DNA from: CAZICM01 sp964537685
GTDB taxonomy: Bacteria > Myxococcota_A > Polyangia > Polyangiales > Polyangiaceae
Assembly (NCBI GenBank): GCA_964537685.1
Contig: CAZICM010000008.1
Span: 164,064 to 228,063 of the forward strand
Length of the DNA stretch: 64,000 nt
Direction of reading: 5' to 3'
Of the stretch, positions 7,175-16,238 are shown piece by piece. Each line of letters begins with the position of its first letter. Positions within the stretch are counted from its first letter, which is position 1. The notes beneath the pieces were generated by a model. The model saw only the letters and a list, made by a program, of their open reading frames with translations, was not told the origin of the DNA and did no database searches. Both the position numbers and the translations under genes were made by a program.

Positions 7175-8975
7175 GCTCCGGCCCGGACCCATGGTGTTCA
7201 TGCTCATGCCGATGTTTAGCGCCCGGACCCATTACCGCCGTCACCACGACCGATAAAAAGGCTCGCGGTCCAACCGACAGAACACTCGCCGCCATCCCCA
7301 CCAAAAGCAGCAACGCCACTCCTATTGAGACGATTCCCATGGGCTCATGAGCCAGCGGATGAAGCTCGGGCACGCCTCTTTGTTCGACAACCATATCGTA
7401 GAGGCCCCCCATCCCAACTGAAAGAAGCAATCCAAACCCCCATATCAGACCCGAAGTGCGGGCTCCACCCTGTCCAAAACGCCTTCGGATTGCGGCATAC
7501 AGTCCAAGCCCAGAAATTGGACCCGCTAGCAAGAAAGCCAGCGCCGTCCCTGGCGAAAAGCCTTTATGCAATAAAATCATGGCGATAAGAACCGCCGCCA
7601 CCGTTGGAAACGCGAGCACGGCTCCCAATAGGGCACCCAGCAAAATGCCCAAGCCCGACCATGCTCCAGGCAAATACATCGCGGCAAAACCCGCGATTGA
7701 TGCCGGAAAATGAGCTTCCAGCAGCGCCGCCAGGGAAATACCAAAGAGAATCCACACCCCCACGGGCGATAAAATAGCCTGCCACGCTTCCCACACCCGC
7801 AATCCCAAGCTGGGCAAGGGGGCATTCTCGTTTTCATGAGCATGACCCTGCTCTTGTTCCACCCGCTCCACAGGCTTGAGCACAATCAGCAACACCAACA
7901 AACACCCCAGCGAAAACATCAGCAGCCCAAAACGCGCAATCCCAAGCCTCGGCCCAAGTAGGGGTATGGATATCATCACACCCGTCATATCCAAACCCGC
8001 CGATGCCACCCCAAACGACAGCCAAGCCGCCGCCTTGCGTTCATGCACAAGCGAATGCCACAACCATTGGCCTGAACGGGCCGGATGGAGCATTCCCCGA
8101 AACATCGCCGCGAGCGGGCTATCTGGAAGATCGGCGCCGTGATGCTTTGATTTTGCCCCCCGAAGCGATAAAATCAGCGACAGCAAAAGTCCCGCCGCCA
8201 AAAAGGGAGCGCTCTTGACAAATAGCGGCACAACCAACTCTTGAGGCGATAACTCCCCAGGCCGAGCCAGTGAAAGAAGGCCATCCTCGGCCGGAATCAA
8301 TAAGGCCAGCGCCACACCCACGACAAAACCCAGCCCGCTCATCCGAACCGGACCTTTACCATGCTCGGGCGGCGCGTGAACATGCGCCGAAAGCCGAAGC
8401 ATCGCCCCCAATCCAAGCGCCACCACCGAATCAAATAAAGTCTCGGGAAGCTTGCCCTCTAAACCTTGTCCAGCAAATGCCCCCAACAGCGTCGCTCCCG
8501 CCAACAGCGCCAGCCATAACAGCGTCTTGCCCCATCCAAAGAGCGGAACAAAACGCGTCGCAATCAGCAAGCCCTCGGGCATCCGGTGCACCAGAACCGC
8601 AAGTCCAGCAAGCATCCCTGCACTTTGATGCTCCCCTGCCCCCGCAAAGACCAAACCCAGCGCGGCTCCATCGGTAAGCGCATGCAAAGCCAAGGCGGGA
8701 ATCAATACCGAAATTCCCACCCTATCCCCGAGCTCATGCCGCTTGCGATCGATAAGCCATAGTCCTCCATAACCCGCGCCGCATAAAAGCAGGCCGGCGA
8801 AGCCAAGCTCCTCCATCACATGAGGCAGAAGCCGCAACACAATCAACAGAGGAACCAAACCCAGCGTCAAGCCTTCAACGGCTGCGCTAATTAGGGCGCG
8901 CCCCCGCCCCGCAAAGACCAAAACAGGCCCAAGCGCAAGACCCAACACCGATAAAATAAGCGCTAGGGCAAACAC
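7146..8975 (-). CDS. Polytopic membrane protein: ZIP-like N-half fused to DUF318/SO_0444-type permease C-half
   Basis: 609 residues, almost entirely hydrophobic, with perhaps 16 or more membrane segments. The N-terminal half (about 1-235) carries the two ZIP-family metal-site motifs in adjacent helices: H98-A-L-T-D102-G and H130-R-M-P-E134-G. The C-terminal half (about 245-590) resembles the DUF318/ArsP-like permeases annotated as SO_0444-family Cu/Zn efflux transporters, with paired repeats (SAPFLAAGLLLSLILSL, LSPVGVWILFGISLAALLEA). His-rich segments (GHAHENEN, KHRHEHEHHGSG) lie in loops and at the C-terminus. A role in divalent-metal transport is likely; direction and metal are unknown. It lies 59 nt downstream of uvrB on the same strand and overlaps the DUF779 gene tail-to-tail. 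Confidence 0.8.
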   Translation of the reverse strand: MFALALILSVLGLALGPVLVFAGRGRALISAAVEGLTLGLVPLLIVLRLLPHVMEELGFAGLLLCGAGYGGLWLIDRKRHELGDRVGISVLIPALALHALTDGAALGLVFAGAGEHQSAGMLAGLAVLVHRMPEGLLIATRFVPLFGWGKTLLWLALLAGATLLGAFAGQGLEGKLPETLFDSVVALGLGAMLRLSAHVHAPPEHGKGPVRMSGLGFVVGVALALLIPAEDGLLSLARPGELSPQELVVPLFVKSAPFLAAGLLLSLILSLRGAKSKHHGADLPDSPLAAMFRGMLHPARSGQWLWHSLVHERKAAAWLSFGVASAGLDMTGVMISIPLLGPRLGIARFGLLMFSLGCLLVLLIVLKPVERVEQEQGHAHENENAPLPSLGLRVWEAWQAILSPVGVWILFGISLAALLEAHFPASIAGFAAMYLPGAWSGLGILLGALLGAVLAFPTVAAVLIAMILLHKGFSPGTALAFLLAGPISGLGLYAAIRRRFGQGGARTSGLIWGFGLLLSVGMGGLYDMVVEQRGVPELHPLAHEPMGIVSIGVALLLLVGMAASVLSVGPRAFLSVVVTAVMGPGAKHRHEHEHHGSGPEPKASFDHPG

Positions 8976-9034
8976 AGAAAGCTGCTAAGCACAAATGCAG
9001 AAGGGCGCGCAATACAAAAATTCACGAGCGATGG

Positions 9035-11185
9035 TCAAAGCATTCCCTGTTTCTTCCGCCCCCGCAGACTTCCTGTATTTCCCGCGGCGGGCCGGACCCC
9101 AGATCGTCCCGATGTTTTTTTCGAAGCGCCTTTGGAAGCCGCCGAAGTGCCTTTTTCCGCGAACACAGACATCCCCTGTGGCTCGCCCGCGCCTCCCTCG
9201 CCCCGCAGCACCCGAATCTGATCGCGCAGCTTGGCCGCCCTTTCAAAATCGAGATTCTCCGCGGCCACAAACATCTCTTGACGCAACTCCTCGATACGCT
9301 CGGCCAAATCGACTTCGCTGTTGACGGAAGCCGCCGCGCCCGCCTTCGCGGACATCTTTGGAACGGCATAATAATCGTGCGAACCCGAGGTCGGCGACAT
9401 ATCCAAAATCGCCTTTACCACCGTCGCCGGCGTGATGCCATGCTCTTCGTTGTACGCCCTCTGAATCGCTCTTCTCCGGTTGGTTTCGGTCATCGCATAA
9501 TGCATGGCATCGGTAATCCGATCCGCATACATCACCACCTCACCGTGCACATTGCGGGCGGCGCGCCCAATGGTTTGAATCAGCGAGCGCGGACTCCTCA
9601 AAAACCCTTCTTTATCCGCATCCAAAATCGCCACAAGCGACACCTCGGGCAAATCCAAGCCTTCGCGCAATAGATTGATACCCACCAGCACATCGAACTC
9701 ACCCTTGCGCAAATCCCTTAAAATCTCGATGCGCTCCAAGGTGTCCACATCCGAATGCAGATAGCGCACACGCACACCAAGCTCGGTATAGTATTCCGTT
9801 AAATCCTCAGCCATCCGCTTGGTCAGCGTCGTCACCAGCACCCGCTCGCCCGCCTTCGTCCGCTCTCGAATCCTCCCCAGCAAATCGTCCACCTGCCCCG
9901 CCACCGGCAGCACCCGGATTTCTGGATCGATCAAGCCTGTGGGCCGGATAATCTGCTCCACCACCACACCCGCCGTTTTCTGAAGCTCATAGTCGCCCGG
10001 CGTCGCGCTCACAAAAAGCACACGGTGATAATGCTGCTCAAATTCTTCGAATTTCAAAGGCCGGTTATCGAGCGCGCTCGGCAGCCTAAAACCATACTCC
10101 ACCAGCGTTTCCTTCCTCGCCCGATCGCCCCGATACATCGCTCCCACTTGAGGCATGGTTTGATGCGACTCATCCACAATCAACAAAAAATCATTTGGAA
10201 AATAGTCGATCAACGTTGGGGGAGGATCGCCCGCCTTGCGCCCCGATAAATGTCTCGAATAGTTTTCGATACCATTGCAGAAACCCATCTGCTCAAGCAT
10301 TTCGAGATCGTACATCGTGCGCTGTTCGATGCGCTGCTTCTCCAAAAAGCGCACATTGTTATCAAAAAAGTCGATGCGCGCCCGGAGCTCCTCGCGAATC
10401 GATTCAATCGCCTGCCTCAGCTTCTGATGCTCGGTCACATAGTGTGAACCAGGATAAATCGCCATCCGATCGAGCGAACGAATAATCTTCCCCCTCACCG
10501 GATCGACTTCGCGGATCGCCTCGACCTCATCGCCGAAAAACTCCACGCGTATGGCCAGCGCCTCTTCGTACGCGGGAAAAATCTCGACCACATCGCCCCT
10601 CACCCGGAATGTACCGCGGTGAAAATCGATATCATTTCGCTGATATTGCACATCGACCAGCCGCCGGAGAAGCTCGTCCCGCTTAAATTCCATCCCTTTT
10701 TCAAGGGTGATCAGCAACCCGTGATAACTCTCGGCCGAACCGATGCCGTAAATACAGCTCACCGAAGCCACGATAATCACATCACCGCGCGACAAAAGCG
10801 CATGCGTCGCCGCATGTCTCATCCGGTCAATCGCATCGTTAATAATCGAATCTTTTTCGATATACGTATCGCTCGAAGGCACATACGCCTCGGGCTGATA
10901 ATAATCGTAATAGCTCACGAAATAATGCACGGCATTGCTGGGAAACAGCTCGCGCATTTCGCCGTACAACTGCGCCGCAAGCGTTTTATTGGGCGCCAGA
11001 ATCAGCGTCGGCTTGCCTATATGTTCGATGAGCTTCGCCGCGGTAAATGTCTTGCCGCTGCCTGTAACGCCCAGGAGAACCTGAAACTTCTCACCGCGGG
11101 CAAAACCTTCGGTCAATTCCGCGATGGCCCTCGGCTGATCCCCCCGGGGTTTGAAGTTGGATACGAGTTCGAATTTGGCTGTCAT
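9035..11185 (-). CDS. uvrB: UvrABC system protein B (excinuclease subunit)
   Basis: 716 residues from the ATG at 11185, which gives the conserved beginning MTAKFELVSNFKPRGDQP; an upstream in-frame TTG would add 14 unlikely residues. Walker A is LLGVTGSGKT. The damage-probing beta-hairpin region is present (SYYDYYQPEAYVPSSDTYIE), as are the DEXX-type box VDESHQTMPQVG, the C-terminal helicase motifs (VGINLLREGLDLPEVSLVAI, QTIGRAARN) and a UVR domain (IEELRQEMFVAAENLDFERA). UvrB verifies DNA lesions handed over by UvrA and recruits UvrC in nucleotide excision repair. A basic Ser/Gly-rich tail of about 60 residues after the UVR domain is longer than in the E. coli protein. No obvious Shine-Dalgarno precedes the ATG. 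Confidence 0.97.
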   Translation of the reverse strand: MTAKFELVSNFKPRGDQPRAIAELTEGFARGEKFQVLLGVTGSGKTFTAAKLIEHIGKPTLILAPNKTLAAQLYGEMRELFPSNAVHYFVSYYDYYQPEAYVPSSDTYIEKDSIINDAIDRMRHAATHALLSRGDVIIVASVSCIYGIGSAESYHGLLITLEKGMEFKRDELLRRLVDVQYQRNDIDFHRGTFRVRGDVVEIFPAYEEALAIRVEFFGDEVEAIREVDPVRGKIIRSLDRMAIYPGSHYVTEHQKLRQAIESIREELRARIDFFDNNVRFLEKQRIEQRTMYDLEMLEQMGFCNGIENYSRHLSGRKAGDPPPTLIDYFPNDFLLIVDESHQTMPQVGAMYRGDRARKETLVEYGFRLPSALDNRPLKFEEFEQHYHRVLFVSATPGDYELQKTAGVVVEQIIRPTGLIDPEIRVLPVAGQVDDLLGRIRERTKAGERVLVTTLTKRMAEDLTEYYTELGVRVRYLHSDVDTLERIEILRDLRKGEFDVLVGINLLREGLDLPEVSLVAILDADKEGFLRSPRSLIQTIGRAARNVHGEVVMYADRITDAMHYAMTETNRRRAIQRAYNEEHGITPATVVKAILDMSPTSGSHDYYAVPKMSAKAGAAASVNSEVDLAERIEELRQEMFVAAENLDFERAAKLRDQIRVLRGEGGAGEPQGMSVFAEKGTSAASKGASKKTSGRSGVRPAAGNTGSLRGRKKQGML

Positions 11186-11327
11186 AAAGGAGCCGCACAC
11201 AATAGTCCCCGGTTTTAAGTCTTGCAAGCCCTTTCTTTGTTTTATTCTCTTTTATTGTTCGGGCGGGGCCGCGGGCAAAGCTTTTTTCCTAGGATATCCC
11301 AGCGCATTCGCTTATGCTCGGTTGAAC

Positions 11328-12737
11328 ATGGCGATGGCAAGATTTTCCTCAGGCATCTGGACAGCGCGTTTAGCGGGAGCAGGTCTTTTATTTGGTCTTT
11401 TTTCGGCATGCTCCCTCATTAATGCTCCCGGCGAACTTCAACCCTTAAAAACCACGGGAGTGGGAGGCGCCGGAGGCGCGGGCACAGGAGGCACAGGAGG
11501 AGCAGGGGGCGCTCCCGCCGTATGCGGCAATGGAATCCTGGAAGCGGGAGAAGAATGCGACGACCAAAATATGGATATGGATGATGCATGCTCGCCCCAA
11601 TGCACCATTACCGAATTTAATATCGAAGCTGACCCAAGTGTAGGCAATGAATGGCCGGGGGTGGGCCTATCGGGCGTGGACAACGGCAGGGGATTTTTTG
11701 TGATATGGCGCTTTTTAGGCGTCAATGCCAATGAAATCCGGGGCCGGGCCTACAAAGCCAACGGCGCCCGGGTCACCCAGCCTCCCATCAAACTATCCAC
11801 CACCGATCAACCCGATCAAGCGCGCATTGGCACCAACGCGGAAGGCCGCGCATTGGTAGCATGGCGCAGCTTTGCAGATAGCAATTCCGTCCATTACCGG
11901 GTTGTTGAACCCGATGGCACAGCGCTTGGAGCAAGCGACGAAGTGCTGGCCAATTCCCAATCCAACGCCTTGGTCAGCGTAAGCTCGAACAGCGACGGCT
12001 ATTTATGCCTCATGTGGATGCGCGAAGGCGATCCAGTGGATCCTGCCGACGAAGCGGTCATCCGGTGCTTCGATCCCCAAGGCTCGAGCGCCTCCACCAT
12101 CACCCAAGTCTTGGGAACCACCAATGCCTTTGGCTATCCTGGCATTTGGGGGATTCAGGGCGGCTTTGTAGGCTCGTGGAACAGCGACGATGGCAAGCTT
12201 TCATCGATGGCCGTCGATTCCCTGGGCGTACCCATGGGCAATGTATTTTCTCTCGCCGCAAACGCCAACCAAAACAAAAATCCTTTTGGAGCTTATGTTG
12301 GCCCCGCTTCAGAATTTATTGCCGTCTTTGAACAAGACATCGACCTCAACGGCCAAGTCAAACCCCGGATCACCAAACGAAAATTTGAGGCGCCGGGCAT
12401 GTCCCAAGAGATCGAGGCCCTGGTCTCCACCGAACACAGCACCCAATCCCAAAGCCGCGTCGCCCATCATGAAAACGGCCGTTTTGTCATTGCCTGGACC
12501 GATGTGGACGACGCATCCCAAGAAAGCTGCAATATCGCCGCCCGGGTCTTTGAACCCAATGGAATGCCCCTAGGCGATCGAATCATCATCAATCAAAAGC
12601 GTCCCGGCTGCCAATCCTGGCCCGGCGTGGCTGTCAATGCCGATGGAGACGCCATGTTTGTATGGGATAACAACCCAGGCAATGTCCCCTTTCATATATC
12701 GGCGCTAATTATCCCGAGGCTTCTCACCAAGCCTTAA
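11328..12737 (+). CDS. Predicted lipoprotein with DUF4215 motif and repeat (propeller-like) body
   Basis: 469 residues from the ATG at 11328 (a second ATG lies at 11334). The N-terminus is basic, then hydrophobic, ending in lipobox LFSAC (Cys about 28). A flexible Gly/Thr linker follows (GVGGAGGAGTGGTGGAGGA), then one DUF4215 cysteine motif (CGNGILEAGEECDDQN) common in myxobacterial surface proteins. The remainder has repeated blocks of about 50-60 residues with the pattern of a Phe-x-Val-x-Trp strand followed by Ala-Arg-x-Phe and a glycine turn (FFVIWRF, RALVAWRSF, RFVIAWTDV), suggesting a beta-propeller. Anchored probably in the outer membrane. Function unknown. It runs divergently from uvrB and ends one base before the convergent GNAT gene. 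Confidence 0.8.
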   Translation: MAMARFSSGIWTARLAGAGLLFGLFSACSLINAPGELQPLKTTGVGGAGGAGTGGTGGAGGAPAVCGNGILEAGEECDDQNMDMDDACSPQCTITEFNIEADPSVGNEWPGVGLSGVDNGRGFFVIWRFLGVNANEIRGRAYKANGARVTQPPIKLSTTDQPDQARIGTNAEGRALVAWRSFADSNSVHYRVVEPDGTALGASDEVLANSQSNALVSVSSNSDGYLCLMWMREGDPVDPADEAVIRCFDPQGSSASTITQVLGTTNAFGYPGIWGIQGGFVGSWNSDDGKLSSMAVDSLGVPMGNVFSLAANANQNKNPFGAYVGPASEFIAVFEQDIDLNGQVKPRITKRKFEAPGMSQEIEALVSTEHSTQSQSRVAHHENGRFVIAWTDVDDASQESCNIAARVFEPNGMPLGDRIIINQKRPGCQSWPGVAVNADGDAMFVWDNNPGNVPFHISALIIPRLLTKP

Positions 12738-13796
12738 TCAATCATAGTAATAATAACAAAGCCGCCGCTCCGAATACGCCACCGGAGCATCCACGGCTAA
12801 ACTACCGATCATCTTCATGGTCCAAGCGTGAATCCCGCATATACGCATCAGCGGACTCTTCGCATCCAGATATATCGTCAGCGAAGTCCCCATATCCCTG
12901 CATTCCCACCGAAGCGCCTCAAACAAATAATGGGCCGCGTCCTCCCGCCCCGGCACATACCACATCCGGCTCAGCATCAATTCCCGGATAATCCCGCTGG
13001 GCGGAACCACTTGAACCAACTGATTTACCCATACCAAGGCTTTGGGCATACGCTTAATCACCACCGTGCGCAGCCTGCAATATTCAACAATCGATAACCC
13101 TCCAACAATCATTCCAGCACCATCGACGACCACCCAATGATGCCTAAAAGGCGTTTCAAAAGGCGTTTCCGCAAGCCAGCGCGCAAAGCCGTCCGGCGTT
13201 TCCGGCGCATATAAATTATAATCCCGGTAAAAAAGATTCATTTTTGAGACCACGGACTCCATATCGGCCGGCTCCACGGGACGAATCGAATAGGGACGGG
13301 AAACAGGCGGAGGCGCCGAACGCATTTTCAAGGGAGCAATCGCGATTCGATTAGGTAAAAACTGCGTGGCCCGCTTCTTCGCGGTCATTTCCGAACCAAT
13401 ATTTTTACGCTGAATAACAGCCCAGATCACCCCTTCATCACCAAAGCGCTTTCGGGCAAAATCCTCACACCATTCGACCATCTTCGAGGCCAAGCCCCTT
13501 CGCCGGAAATCCCCGTGCACCGCCAGGGCATTTATCAAAGCCGCCGACCGAATCCGGCCTTCCCACCGGCATTGCCCAAAACCCACCAAACATGTGCCAA
13601 CAATCCCATTCACACCCGCGCATTCAGCAACAACACCCACCGTATCCCGGTGAGCAAAGAGCACAGCCTGATAAGGATCGATTTCAAAATGCCCGACCGC
13701 CTGAATACTCCCGGTATCTGGACTATTGGCGAGGAGAGCGGCATAGGCGGCGCCGTCTTCGGGGACGAGCATTCGGAGCGAAAAAGGAGTCTCCAC
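12738..13796 (-). CDS. Tandem GNAT-family N-acetyltransferase
   Basis: 352 residues. The first half (about 5-130) is a GNAT fold with the acetyl-CoA motif FRRRGLASKMVEWCEDFARK preceded by ALINALAVHGD. The second half (about 170-320, beginning YSIRPVEPADMESVVSKMN) looks like a second, degenerate GNAT domain: it has a central strand (HWVVVDGAGMIVGGLSI) and helices but no clear Q/R-x-x-G-x-G/A motif. Such double GNAT proteins often keep one active site. The substrate is unknown. The 3' end abuts the convergent lipoprotein gene with no spacer; upstream lies a hairpin-containing intergenic stretch shared with the PDZ gene. Confidence 0.8.
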   Translation of the reverse strand: METPFSLRMLVPEDGAAYAALLANSPDTGSIQAVGHFEIDPYQAVLFAHRDTVGVVAECAGVNGIVGTCLVGFGQCRWEGRIRSAALINALAVHGDFRRRGLASKMVEWCEDFARKRFGDEGVIWAVIQRKNIGSEMTAKKRATQFLPNRIAIAPLKMRSAPPPVSRPYSIRPVEPADMESVVSKMNLFYRDYNLYAPETPDGFARWLAETPFETPFRHHWVVVDGAGMIVGGLSIVEYCRLRTVVIKRMPKALVWVNQLVQVVPPSGIIRELMLSRMWYVPGREDAAHYLFEALRWECRDMGTSLTIYLDAKSPLMRICGIHAWTMKMIGSLAVDAPVAYSERRLCYYYYD

Positions 13797-13864
13797 AAAT
13801 CGATCCGCTAAACAAAATGGGCTGATTTATCTATGTTGCCGCTACGGAAAATCCGTGCACGCCC

Positions 13865-13887
13865 GGCAAAAGGCCGAGCCTTTTGTT
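13865..13887. terminator. Candidate bidirectional hairpin terminator
   Basis: Perfect 8-bp stem CAAAAGGC (13867-13874) and GCCTTTTG (13878-13885) with a CGA loop, extendable by two G-T pairs. The A-run and T-run are within the stem, as in bidirectional intrinsic terminators. It sits downstream of the minus-strand PDZ gene (ends 13954), for which it would most likely serve. No long unpaired T tract follows on either strand, so the strength is uncertain. Confidence 0.45.
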
Positions 13888-13953
13888 GATATCAAATTCA
13901 AACCCAGATGTGCAAACAAAAAGCGTGGGCAAGCGCGTCTTTCATGTTAGGCC

Positions 13954-14349
13954 CTATGGCTCTAGCCGCTCTTCCTTTTCTTTTACGGATTCTTGCCCCC
14001 TTACCAAGGTCCTCGATACCTGCACCCGAATCACTTCATCGCCCCGCACGACCGTAAGACCCACGCTTGTTCCCAGCAGCCCCCTCAACATCTTAATAAC
14101 TTCATCTTTCCCCATAGATCTCACAAAATGCCCATCCACCATCACAATCTCGTCCCCGGGCAAGAGCCCCGCCTCATTTGCGCCCATTCCCTCCGGCACT
14201 TCCCGAATATACACCGCATGGGTATCATTATCCCGGCCCAATATCGCCCCCACCGACCCAATCACCGGCTCGGATGCACATCCTCCCCCAAGCGCCACCA
14301 GCACAGGCCAGCCCGCCCCAATCTTCATCCAGCGATATTCCCAAAACAC
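13954..14349 (-). CDS. Small PDZ-domain protein, possible lipoprotein
   Basis: 131 residues from a GTG at 14349, chosen because AGGAG lies 5 nt upstream; an ATG at 14328 is the alternative. The N-terminus is hydrophobic with a possible lipobox (VALGGGC). Residues about 30-105 form a PDZ domain: VYIREVPEGMGANEAGLLPG followed by DEIVMVDGHFVRSMGKDEVI, the usual promoter of peptide binding in HtrA-like proteases. No protease domain is attached, so it may be an adaptor or membrane-tethered binding module. It is divergent from a tiny lipoprotein gene 24 nt away and is followed by a hairpin. Confidence 0.75.
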   Translation of the reverse strand: MFWEYRWMKIGAGWPVLVALGGGCASEPVIGSVGAILGRDNDTHAVYIREVPEGMGANEAGLLPGDEIVMVDGHFVRSMGKDEVIKMLRGLLGTSVGLTVVRGDEVIRVQVSRTLVRGQESVKEKEERLEP

Positions 14350-14373
14350 AGGGTCTCCTATAGCTTGTTTAGG

Positions 14374-14601
14374 ATGCGCTCGGCCACCATAAAACCGCGT
14401 TCCCTATTGATTTCCGCATCCCTCTTGGTTTTAACGCTCATCGCCTGCGGCTGCGCCTTGGGTGAAGAATCGCCCCCTGGATGTCAATCCACCGATGAAT
14501 GCGAACCTGGATGGATATGCAAAGCCGGCGCCTGTTTTTATAGCCATACGCCCATGTCGCCTCCGGCGGGCGGCCCGGCCGACGCAGGCCCCGACGCATA
14601 A
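14374..14601 (+). CDS. Small cysteine-rich predicted lipoprotein
   Basis: 75 residues from the ATG at 14374. A basic N-terminus (MRSATIKPRS) precedes a hydrophobic stretch and lipobox (LTLIAC, with a second Cys two residues later). After a short linker comes one cysteine motif, CQSTDECEPGWICKAGACF, of the kind found as repeats in myxobacterial surface proteins, then a Pro/Gly-rich tail. The frame is open far upstream, but only this part looks like a protein. Its promoter must lie in the 24 nt shared with the divergent PDZ gene or overlap that gene. Function unknown. Confidence 0.65.
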   Translation: MRSATIKPRSLLISASLLVLTLIACGCALGEESPPGCQSTDECEPGWICKAGACFYSHTPMSPPAGGPADAGPDA

Positions 14602-14649
14602 AATAAATCACTTCAAGCTGCACCCAAACCCACTACAATCCAACACCCC

Positions 14650-15891
14650 ATGACCCAACACCCCGTGGATGTCATTATCATCGGCGGCGGACCAGGCGGC
14701 TCTACCCTGGCCGGATGCCTCACTCAAAAAAACCGGTCTTGCCTCGTCTTTGAGCGCGAAACCTTTCCCCGTTTCCATATCGGCGAATCGCTTCTGCCCC
14801 GTTCCTGCGAAGTCTTTCAAAAGCTTGGCGTTCAAGACAAACTCGAACAGCATTTTCTTCGCAAGTACGGCGCCCGATTTTTATGCTCTCACACCCGAAG
14901 AACCAATACCTACTATTTCGCCGAGGCATTCGAGCCGCTATTTGAATATGCCTTCGAAGTGCCCAGGGCCGATTTCGATCATTTGCTGTTAGAGCATGCC
15001 GCGGAGCTGGGCGCAGAGGTGAGACAGGCTTGGGAAGTCACCGAAATTTTGTTTGAGGGCGATCAAGCCGTAGGCGTACTCGCGAAAGCCGTTGCCGATC
15101 CTGGACCGGCTCAAGTTTTCAGGGCCAAAGTCGTGGTCGATGCCACAGGCCGCGACACCCTGCTCGCGGGAAAGCAAAGGCACAAGACCCATCTGCCCAA
15201 ACTCGATAAAACAGCTTTCTTTACGCACTTTAAAGGCGCATTCCGGGAACAGGGCCTGGATGAAGGCAATATCCAGATTGTCGTATTCGAACACGGCTGG
15301 TTTTGGTTCATCCCCTTCCGCGGCGAAGTCTCGAGCGTGGGCGCAGTCGTTTCATCGGACTGGGTAAAGCAAAGGAAGAAGGGCGAAAGCTTGGATGAGT
15401 TTTATGCCCGGACCGTTACCGAATCCTGCTGGGCCACCGAGTTTTTGGCCCATGCCGAACGGCTGAGACCCGTGGGCGCCCTCGCCGATTTTTCCTACCG
15501 GATCGATCAGCTTTCGGGCAATGGATGGCTCTTTGTGGGAGATTCCGGCGGATTTTTGGATCCTTTGTTTTCCACGGGCGCGCATATGGCGATGAAAGGC
15601 GCCGATATAGCGGCGGACGTGATTGACAAGGCCATTTCCGGAAACGATGTGACGCGGGCAGCCTTTGGCCGCTATGAACAGGCAGCGCGCTATGCGGCCG
15701 ATTTATTTTTAGGCTTTGTTCAAGCGTTCTATGGAACAGCCGGCCTGCGCGATCTTTTGTTCCAGCAGCAGCAAAAGCCCATCATGCGCAAGCTAATCAC
15801 ATCGGTGCTCTCAGGCGATGTATTTCACGAGCATCAAAAACCGCTATGGGCCGACAAAGTAAGGGAATTGTATCCGGCGGCCATCCATTAA
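14650..15891 (+). CDS. FAD-dependent oxidoreductase of the flavin-dependent halogenase family
   Basis: 413 residues. The N-terminal Rossmann motif GGGPGG (12-17) and the ribose-binding CLVFERETFPRFHIGES segment place it among single-component-like FAD monooxygenases. The halogenase signature W217-x-W219-x-I221-P222 is present (HGWFWFIPF), and the later segment DSGGFLDPLFSTG (298-310) matches the F-x-x-P-x-x-S-x-G pattern of halogenases. Such enzymes use FADH2, O2 and halide to chlorinate or brominate aromatic substrates, often carrier-bound. Non-halogenating relatives (geranylgeranyl-reductase-like) share the fold, so activity is inferred. No biosynthetic cluster, carrier protein or flavin reductase is next to it. 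No clear Shine-Dalgarno; the 3' end overlaps the next, convergent gene by 4 nt. Confidence 0.78.
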   Translation: MTQHPVDVIIIGGGPGGSTLAGCLTQKNRSCLVFERETFPRFHIGESLLPRSCEVFQKLGVQDKLEQHFLRKYGARFLCSHTRRTNTYYFAEAFEPLFEYAFEVPRADFDHLLLEHAAELGAEVRQAWEVTEILFEGDQAVGVLAKAVADPGPAQVFRAKVVVDATGRDTLLAGKQRHKTHLPKLDKTAFFTHFKGAFREQGLDEGNIQIVVFEHGWFWFIPFRGEVSSVGAVVSSDWVKQRKKGESLDEFYARTVTESCWATEFLAHAERLRPVGALADFSYRIDQLSGNGWLFVGDSGGFLDPLFSTGAHMAMKGADIAADVIDKAISGNDVTRAAFGRYEQAARYAADLFLGFVQAFYGTAGLRDLLFQQQQKPIMRKLITSVLSGDVFHEHQKPLWADKVRELYPAAIH

Positions 15892-16211
15892 TTACAGCTT
15901 GGATTGGCCGCGACAAAGGCATCGAGCGTCGCCTGGCAGCCCGCTTTTAAGTTATCCCTCGACGCCGAATTTTTAGCGACCTCGCGCCATGCCTTGCGGT
16001 TGGCCGACATGGAGTTTTCCATCGATGCTTTTTGATCTGAAGGCACTTTTCCCAGGCATGAAGCGACTTTTTTAAAATAGGCATCGCACGCTTCTATGCC
16101 GATTTCCTCGGATGCGGCGCTCTCTTTCGCATCGCCTCCGCCCTTGCAGCCCATCCCCACCATCAGCGCGGCGGCCACGAAAAGCCCTATCCAAATGCTT
16201 GCCCGATGCAT
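15888..16211 (-). CDS. Small predicted lipoprotein
   Basis: 107 residues. The signal peptide ends in lipobox MVGMGC (Cys about 22), followed by a Gly/Ala/Ser linker. The body contains four cysteines in an arrangement frequent in small myxobacterial lipoproteins (ACDAYFKKVASC early, then KAGCQATLD and a C-terminal PSC), predicted all-helical and disulfide-linked. Function unknown. It lies 27 nt downstream of the DNA methyltransferase gene on the same strand and overlaps the halogenase-like gene tail-to-tail by 4 nt. Confidence 0.75.
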   Translation of the reverse strand: MHRASIWIGLFVAAALMVGMGCKGGGDAKESAASEEIGIEACDAYFKKVASCLGKVPSDQKASMENSMSANRKAWREVAKNSASRDNLKAGCQATLDAFVAANPSCN

Positions 16212-16238
16212 TGAATCCTGCCCTCAAATTCTTTCTTA

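Noticed and set aside
10619..11218. 199-codon plus-strand frame opposite uvrB
   Set aside because: Antisense shadow of a highly conserved gene.
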